NCBI GenBank assembly: GCA_949126835.1
Contig: OX421507.1
Span: forward strand, 5,830,105 to 5,894,104
From: Anisus vortex
Lineage: Eukaryota > Mollusca > Gastropoda > Planorbidae
Length of the DNA: 64,000 nt
Direction: 5' to 3'
Part shown: positions 47,333-57,300 of the stretch, piece by piece
Layout of the letters: each line of letters opens with the position of its first letter
How positions within the stretch are numbered: the first letter of the stretch is position 1
Notes under the pieces: model-generated
The model's database searches: none
What the model saw: the letters and a program-made list of their open reading frames with translations, nothing else
Told to the model about the DNA's origin: nothing
Position numbers and translations under genes: made by a program

Positions 47333-48305
47333 AAATTTTCTTCAAAAGCGCTCTAACGATTATCTTCATGTTTTAATGCACGACTTGTTTCACCTAAAAA
47401 AAAATCTACACCTTTTCGGCCACACAAATAAAAATCGAAAATGAACGTTAGACAAAAATACGCTTTAGATTTATCGTAGATAATTGAATTTGGCCGTGAA
47501 AACATGCCATTGCTCGACCCACCTGTAGTGCTGCTTTCAAGAGCGGTGTTTTGTTGCGTCGCAGTTATGACGTTTCGGGAATACCCGTAGGCTTACTACA
47601 GCAGAAAGAAGTTTAATTTCTTGTTTAAACTACTGTTGCGCACCGATGATAGAAATAATTTAAAGCAAGACCAAGTGTAGTTTATGTAATGCAGGGGTGT
47701 CCAAACTACAGCCAGTGGGTAACGAGCGGGAGGACAAATGATAGTATGCGGCCCTCGCGGCTTATTTAGATTAGAACGTCTTCAATATATTTTAGATTAA
47801 ACTTCAATATATTTTAGATTAAATTTAAAAAAAAAGAAAAACAAATACATATTTACGAACAGTAGAGCTTGTTCGCCTCAGTTGAATGGGAAGTTGATTC
47901 TACACCTTCGGACCGGATACTGAGAAGGCTCTAAGGCCAACGGTCGTCAGAGAGAAACGCGGCTCTTCCAGAAGCGATGAGTTTGCAGAACGAAGTGTTC
48001 TTTGCGGGACATAAGGTCTGATTAGTGCCTTGAGATAGGACGGAAACTCGTTATTAAAAATGCACTGATGGCATAGTAGCGCCACTTTATACTCAATTCT
48101 GGCTTTCACGGGGAGCCATTGGAGCGAGCGTAGAAGGGCAGTTCCCGAGTCTCTTTTAGACTTGCACATAAACAAACGCGCAGTACTTTTATGTATTCGT
48201 TGTAGCCTGGCGATTTAATGACATAAATGACATATATTTCTATTGGATTTAAAACTGACAACTCTAGCCTACATGTTTTTTTTTGGTTTAAAATGAGATT
48301 AAGCT

Positions 48306-48368
<63 letters not shown>

Positions 48369-51300
48369 GTTCTCGGGGAAAATCTAGATATTAGACTGCA
48401 CAAATAAAAATCTGCTTCGACTGTTAGAATTTAAAGCCCATGTTATTCATAGTAGAAAAAAAGAAAAAAGACAAATAGGCCTACAATTTATTGGTCTGGT
48501 AAAGAAGTATTTTTTAAATTTATGCACTTTTTTTTTACATACACATGATGTTAAGGTACAAGCGCCTGCTCTTTATTACCGATCGAATGATCGGTCACCT
48601 GGTACTGTTTTAAAATTTGTTAAGCTACTGGTTGTCCTGGTTAGTTCAGGCAACCCATTCCATGCCCCAATTCCACTCGAGAAGAATGAGTATGCATTTG
48701 TTCTCGCATAAGGGATAAGGAAAATGTTTTTTCGTGTTCTTCTGTTTATCTGAGCATTGCAACAGGTTGTTATTGGGTTGTATTTCTAAATTAGAGTTTA
48801 ATGCCTTATGTATTATTACTACTTTACTCTTTTTTCCTCTAGTATTTCTAGGTTAGTGATTTGACTAATGGTGTTACTCTTGTTAGTTGTGAATATTCGA
48901 TATTTAGTTATTTTGTGAGATTTTTTAAATATTAGGTAAGGAATTGGACTGTTTTAAAATAAAGTCGGCCTGAATGTTTAATTGTAATTTAACTCATTAG
49001 CCTAGATCATAGGTTCTCAACGGGGGCGATATCGCCCCCCATGGGGCGTTTAGAAGCTTTAGGGGGGCGATAACATTCCCGGGGGCGATTGGGGGGCGAT
49101 GAAGGGCAAGTGGGCGGTACATACGTACCTGTTATAATTTCAACAACTCAGCTATTTGAATCGATTAGTTTTTGGATGAAATATGATGTAAACGCAAGTG
49201 CTACTAAATATCTGATATCTCTCAACAGTAGGCATACATATTATTGAACAATAAATAAGAATCGCAATGACTTTTCGATGAAGTAGGGAGGGGGGGTCAG
49301 TATTTGGCAAATATGGTATGCGGCCGTCTCGTCTTATGGTTGGTTCACCGGACTGTCGCCTTAACATCTGCTGATATTACTCTTATATTACTCTTTTGAT
49401 GTTTTACCGAGATGTCCTTTAATGCCTTTGAATTTTTCGTAAAGAGGTAACCACAATAGGGCGTTTGCAATCCCGTGACAAAAAGCACGTGATTTGTGTT
49501 TCCTTTGAGCAATGGTGTACAAGTAAATATGGCCGCTGTATTAATAAAGTTTCATATAGGCTCGAGCTTTTTTTAAATGATGTGTTGTGTTTTAAGTCTT
49601 ATTAAGATTTAAGCTGTATTATGTATGTTAAATAAAATTGATATTTTATTATTATCATAGACATAGATCATAGACGATGTGAGCCTAATAGTGACTTGAC
49701 TAGATAGCCTATTCAGCAACAATATCACTTGACATCGTAGCCTAGCCTACGAAACATTAAGAGTGTAGGCCTATAAAGTGAAATTGAAAGTGTAAATGGG
49801 TCTAGCCGGCCCTAGGCTTATCACATTAATCAATTAATCTACAGTACTACTATTTACCTCCTTATTTTTGAGTAGGATAGCCAATATTCAGATGTGAATT
49901 TTGCATGATAAAGAGGTACTTCACTTTCACCACGTTACATTTGTACCTCAAGTGGCTTCTTTATTTACACAAATACGTCACTAAAAACCCAAGCTACTAC
50001 CATTAATTAGGTACGCTCTATAGCTGAGCGGTATAGATACGTAGTAATTATACAAACTGGGTAGTAATTGAAATGCTTGAAAATAGTCATATAAATTCTT
50101 TAGTCATATAATATTTATACAATTTTCAAATAATTTTTACAATTCTATCATATCATTTCAAAGTTATAAATGCAAGCCTCTTAATTTCTTATAAAAAGAA
50201 AAACAAATTGAAATATTGCCTCAAATGAAAAGGGTTAATTATCTCCCTTTAATTAACAAAAGTTTCCGCTAAAATTACGTTGGGGGGCGGTGAGCGGGAA
50301 AAAAATGTAAAAGGGGGCGGTGAGCCGAAAAAGGTTGAGAACCTATGGCCTAGATGTTAACACTAAATATTAAAATCAAATTCTGAAAATAGTTTGAAAT
50401 AAGAGTAACGTCCAATTCAATTATTTCATTGAGAGTGTAAATATAATCAGCAAAAGATTAGATAGATTAGAAAGATTAGATAGATTAGATAGATTAGATA
50501 GATTAGATAGATTAGATAGATTAGATAGATTAGATAGATTAGATAGATTAGATAGATTAGATAGATTAGATAGATTAGATAGATTAGATAGATTAGATAG
50601 ATTAGATAGATTAGATAGATTAGATGGATTAGATGGATTAGATGGATTAGATAGATTAGATAGATTAGATAGATTAGATAGATTAGATAGATTAGATAGA
50701 TTAGATAGATTAGATAGATTAGATAGATTAGATGGATTAGATGGATTAGATGGATTAGATAGATTAGATAGATTAGATAGATTAGATAGATTAGATAGAT
50801 TAGATGGATTAGATGGATTAGATGGATTAGATGGATTAGATGGATTAGATAGATTAGATAGATTAGATAGATTAGATAGATTAGATAGATTAGATAGATT
50901 AGATAGATAGATAGATTAGATAGATTAGATAGATTAGATAGATTAGATAGATTAGAAAGATTAGAAAGATTAGATAGATTAAATAGATTAGATAGATTAG
51001 ATAGATTAGATAAATTAGATAGAATAGATAGAATAGATAGAATAGATAGAATAGATAGAATAGATAGAATAGATAGAATAGATAGAATAGATAGTAAATA
51101 TAATCAAGAAAAGTCTTTTCTGTTATGAAAAACACATCATTTATTGTCGCATATTTCGTTGATATTGCTTAGAATGAGCTTCTTATTGCACGGTTGTTTT
51201 TGTTTCTTCAGGTTTTAAACAAATACAATATGGCGGAGAGTGAATTCATTGACAGAGAAGAGTTGACCAATGCTTTAAATGACGTAAGTATAAAGATAAT

Positions 51301-54300
51301 AAATTTCTTTTTTTTTAATAGTTGCTAGTTAGATGGCAGCACGTGCGGCTGGCGTACCGGAGTTCCTGGGTTCGAATCCTGGTGCAGGCTAGGATTTTTT
51401 CCTGGGTCTGGAGGATGTTCCCGAGTCTATCCAGCTCTGATGGGTACCTGACCTTAGTTGGGGTAAAGTAAAGGCGGCTGTGCAATGTGCGCATTGTGCT
51501 TGCCACACAACCACCTATTATGCCGTGGCCACAGAAACTGGTTATTGCTGCTTCACCGGGCCTATGGATCTATTCGGTCCGACGGGTACTTTTTACTGTT
51601 AGATGGAATATATGTCAATGTAAGCTGGGTAATTTGTGTTGGGAGATATAAAGTAAAGAAAATAGGTTTTAGCAAAATTTTCAGAATTTATAAAAAAACA
51701 TTTTCTTTTAAAATATTTTTCTTCTTCTTCTTTTTATTACTGTGGAGACCCCGTTAGGACCGAGGAAAGAGTCCACAATTTAACTAAACATAAAATAAAA
51801 ACATCACAAACAACAATAATTATAAACAGATGACAGAGTGTCACTTTAGATTTGTATCTCACCAATAGCTGTGTATTTTTTTTTCATTACATTTTGAACT
51901 GCTCCTTGTAATGTTTATGTTTACATAAGTGGATTATTGCAGGGGTCGGCAAACTTTTGCTAACAAAGTGCCAAACTATGATTTCTAAATCATTTAGCTT
52001 TCCAACAACCTACATGTCAACCTGCTTTATAATACTTTTTTACAATTATTTTTATAGGACAATTAATTTAACTCCGTAACAAGACCAAGGCCAAAAGCAA
52101 AGGAGATTGTTTGCAGAGAAACGCGTTAAAGCGTTTTATATTTAATACGACATAAACGTTTTTGTAATTATCATCCTTTTAATTTGCATTAATATCAAAT
52201 ACACTATTTTAATACTAAATTTCACATTTATGATAATTATTGTCTTAACATTTGTTATTCAAGATGAGGATCTAACACAAGCAAATGTTATTTATATGTA
52301 GATCTTAGTTTAATTGAGATGTCCATGAATGTCTTTTAAATTTTTGTTTTTAGAAAAGGAAACAATCGTTATGAAATTAAATAGGTAGTAAACATACAAA
52401 CTGGGTACTTAATGTAATGTTTGAAAATATACATATAAATCAGTATTAAAACGGGCCTACATTAAAAATAATTAATAATAGACCTTTTTCTACAGAAAGA
52501 AATGTTTTCTGATGAATATCGCACTCTATTGTTCGGTCCAGACATTGATGTGGACAAAGTCTTTAGCATTCTGGACAGAGACGGTAATGGAAGGGTAAGA
52601 AAAGAAATAGTTCATTTACCTTTACATTGTTTCAATTTCAAAAAGTCCTTTTTTTTTAAGAAGCCAAATATTTGTTCAAAGGGAGGTAATTCAAAATAAT
52701 AGTATGCAATGATATTTTATCTTTGTTTTCTCCCCTTTGAATATTGAATAAGCTTATTACAAAAACGAAAGAAATTATTGTAGACTTCCGGAAGGAGGAG
52801 CATAAGCTGGCTGATTTACAAATAAACAACCAAATAATAGATCAAGTCTCGCAATATCAATATCTTGGCGTCACAATTACTGACAAGCTGACTTGGTCTG
52901 AATTTAAATGAGTCAACTTGATCCGCATTAGCAAAATATTTTTTTTTTAATTGTACTGAGCCAAGGGCCAAGGTCGTTATAAAAGACGAAAGTACAAGAA
53001 GTGGGCATACTATCTTAAATGCACCACTAGCGTAAAAGTGTTCCACATTTTGGGCTTGCCGCAAATGCTCATTGTATTTCGCAGTCTAATTGGCTATTGT
53101 CAACTTTGAAATAATAGCTTTATTACATTAGAATCAATGATAAAATGAGACACACGTGTAAATAAAAAATAAAAAAAAAAGCTAGTCTAGTCGTCAGCAA
53201 CCTACGGCAACCAGACTTGGCACTTTGAGATGATCATGGCACGCTGAAGACTCACAAAAAGGCTATGTAAGTCTCTTCTACAAGAAATTGAGTGCTTAAG
53301 AAGGATGACTCTTGTCTAGGCTGTTGGCACGCTGAATGAATTAGAAATCCCACTTTTAAATAAATAAATAAATAATAACGGTGCTTATATAGCGCATATC
53401 CCGTTAGTGACTTTTGCACATTATGGAAAGGTTGCCTACCCTTGAACAAGTTTTCGATATTAACATAAAATCGTGCATTAGGATGTTGTTGTTTTTTCAT
53501 TTACAGATTGCATTTCTTGAATTGCTTCATTTAATGGAAAAACACGGAATCAGAATGCAGGTTAGAAAATCAGTTTTTTAAGAACATAGATTTTTAGATT
53601 CGGTGATTAAAGGTAATTCACTTTAAATCTACCATAAATGATCGACACTTTTAGTTCCTGACAATCAGTTGTAAGCTCAATATATGTCTTCATGTTATAA
53701 CACACATTATTAATATGAACTGAAAGTTTCAGCATTGGAGGAAAAGATAGCTTTAATCCCTGTGAGTCGATGATTAAAACGCATGCATAATTTACTGCAT
53801 TAAATATGATGAGTCCTTTTGATTATGCAACATAGGAAGTCCATTTGAAAAAGTATAGCATTATAACGAGGCTTTGGTTTACAATATATTTAACAGACTA
53901 GATTTCAAGGATTCGGCAGAAGTAATATAACCAATTTTGGTCAATTCCTTGCAGCATTGGGAAATACAATTTCAACCAATCTAAAGTACATTCATCTCAA
54001 AGTAGGTTTTTCTAGCTTGTTTATTAATAAATATATAATTTACTGTTGCATAAAAAATAATTTTAATGTTATGTTACGTCCACAATCCCCTTGTGGCCAG
54101 AGCTGTGTAGATCTTGCTGATAATTCTCGTTAGTCCTAGGGGAGACTTTAATTATTAGTATTTATGTTTCAGTATTACACGAACTCTTCTTATAGTCCTG
54201 GGCACAAACTCAGTATTTGTATTCCAACATTTCCTTTCTTGGGCATTAGAGTAGTAGATAAATCTTATAGTAATGTATACAACACAATAGAATAGTAACT

Positions 54301-57300
54301 TGACGAGGAAGCTTCAGTGTAACTGTTGTTGATAGTTTATTTCAGGTGATATGTTCAATATATACAATATATCTATTATGTACAGTTAGAATAAAATAGT
54401 GCAAACACAAACGTTCTCAAAGGAACATATTTTGAAACTCTCTGTCTTTCAGACAAAACAAATCATTAAATACTATCCGAGTGGTGCAAGGGACAGACCC
54501 ACTACCAGTAGGGGTGAAAATCATGGTAACATTACAAAACTCATAACAAAACGATAGGAACTTCCCCTATTAAATAATGAGTCGTTCCCAGACCCTGAGA
54601 ATTTGAGATCAACACAGAATCCCAACATTACCTAGAATCTTTCGTTTTCCTACTAAACGTCCTAATATTGTGTGTAGTGAGAAAAGAGAGAGAGAGAGAA
54701 GAATAAACATTGCGTGTTCCAATTCTTGGAAAAACAATATACATGACAGTTATGATTAGAGTTGCACTGGAATGTTGTGAAAAGTGTTGCATTATAATGT
54801 TGATATTAATATTGATATATTTGTTGCACCATAGACTATAAATACACATGGACCGCTTGCGTGGTTGAAATAGGGTTTGCAATAGATTGTTTAGATTAGC
54901 ATTTTACTAGTAGGCCGTCGGACCAAGATGACCCCCAGGGCCTGTGAAGCAGCGTTCACCAGTTCTGTGGCCACGGTTCACTAGGGCAGGGATCGACAAC
55001 CTTTTGCTTATAGTGTGCCAAACTAGGATTTCTAAGTCATTCAGAGTGCCAACAGCGTGGAAGCCAAACTACTTAATAATATTATATTTATAAGACAATT
55101 TATTTAGTACCGTAGCAAGACCAAAACCAAAAGAAAGGGAGCGTAATAAAGAAAATCATTAAAGCGTTGTAGGCTATATTTAATTTTAAAAAAATGAACT
55201 TAATAAAACAATTATCGTATTTGTTATTGTCATCTTTTTTTTTAAAATCCATTCAAAGCAAATAAACAATTACATTACTCAACTTCAGCATTAGGGCCTA
55301 ATAGTTTATGTAATCACATTTAAAGTTAGTTGTCAAGAACAAAGACATTATACTAGTAAATATTATGAAATCTTTATAGTTTGCTCTCACAATAACTGAT
55401 TTCCGTTACTATTTATATTATAATAATAGTATCTCTGAATAAGGGGACCATACTACAGTTAAGCGGAAGAGATGCGTAGTAATCATACAATCTGGGTAGT
55501 TAATGTAATGTTTAAAATTTACATATACATTTTTTGTTATATAATATTTATTTAATTTTCCACTATCTTTTATAATTTGAACATTTTAAAGATATAAATT
55601 GTAAGTAAGTCAATTTTTTTTTACAGTAAGCTTATATAAAAATATTAACGCAAAGAAAGCAGGTTAATTATCTCCCTTCAATTACATTCTTCAAATTATA
55701 TGCTAGCGATGCCAAACGAGCTAATTTTTTTTAATATAGGCCTAACTAGTGTTACGTATAAAGTATTATTTCTCTATACAAATTCAGCATTATGCTCTTT
55801 TTTCAACATGCAATTAGATGTATAAAATTAATTTTTATTGTAAATAAACATTTTCTGCATTAATAAAGTCAAATTAAGTAGTTATTTTCTTTAAAACATT
55901 AATAATTACAACAATTACATAATATAATGCTAATATAAAAGCATGTTATATTTATCACAATAATAAAGCAAATAAATTTGAAAGTCTTGCCTTTGTTTAG
56001 AAATCTCCGCATTGAGTGCTTCAATGTACTTTTGAAAACGCTCATCTATCTTAATTTGACTTAAATTATGGAAAGAGTTAAGTGTTTTAAAATCAACGCA
56101 GCACCCATTAATTAAGCTCACGTACGATGTTTTGACTTTCATTAAAAAATCTTCTTGGAAGCCTCTCGCGTGCCACTGAAAATCGTTATGCGTGCCAAGT
56201 CTGGCACGCGTGCCTTAGGTTGCCGACCCCTGCACCCATTGTGTGGCCAGCACAATGCCTAGCCGCCTTTACTTTAACCCCAACTAAGGTCCGGTACGCA
56301 TCAGAGATTGGTAGACACAGGGGCGCCCCACAGACCCGGGAACAAAATCCTAGCCTTCACCAGGATTCAAACCCAGGACCTGCCGCCCGACCACCGTGAC
56401 TTCCCCCCTTCCCGTACTAGACTAATTGTACTAGACTGTTGTGAAATGCTTTAGGCCTACACTAAAATTTAGTAAAATGATAAAATTGCGGTTGCAGTAG
56501 AATGTAGACAGTATTGTTGTACTAAAATGTAATGAAACATATTTTTCAATTGACATATAATTGAGAACTCATATTAATGTAAGTTGCACTAGTGTTAAAT
56601 GATGTTGTTGTTTTTTTTTGCGCTAGAATGTTGAGATTCATGCTGCACTTTCTGTTGACAACTATCTATATTAGTTTTTAATAATATTATTAGTATTCAA
56701 AATAAACCTCTTACATGCCTGACAATCAAATGTTCTATAATATGTATAGGTTGTTATAATATGCATTGGTTGTTATAATATGTATTGGTTGTTGCCTTCA
56801 GACTCCTGACGAAGATAGATCTGTGGGGATAAACACAGGCCATATTGAGACCTCAGATTTTGTAATGGAGGAGGCAGATCGACAGTTCCTCATACAGGTG
56901 AGGATGCAAAGGTTCTCAAATTCAGGGCTTACCCCCATAATCTTCTCAAAGCATATTCCAGACATTTCAATTAGATATATATGCATATTATAAAAACAAT
57001 TTTGTTTTTTATACTATCACAGTCGAAGATGAATCATACTTACATTCAGAAGTTTTCATTCGCCCCGAGTGGCATTCGGACAAAGAATGGGTTCATGGTC
57101 GTCATGATATAGTCGTGTAGAAGACAGCATTGTATTCAATTGCTAGGCTAGACTAAAACCACGGATATGCCAAATGTCGCAGTAATATTTCTGTTTGACA
57201 GCACGCCTGAGAATTATAAGATAAGGTGACAAGACGTCTGAGAATAATTATAAGATAAGGTGACAACACGTGTGAGAATTATAAGATAAGGTGACATCAC

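Larger units (their letters stand above)
46884..51211. other. Intron 10, 4.3 kb, transposon-filled
   Basis: The longest intron of the gene. It holds a TA microsatellite (47,263-47,330), LINE fragments, a T-run then G-run (48,310-48,370), a 1.3-kb hAT (49,008-50,347) and a 9-bp array (50,452-51,110). No additional in-phase exon was recognised. Confidence 0.7.

Noticed and set aside
51340..51395. tRNA gene call at SINE heads (here and at about 40,230, 24,050 and 1640)
   Set aside because: Box-B matches are good, but each lies in a dispersed ~250-bp repeat and cloverleaf pairing is poor, so these are SINE promoters.
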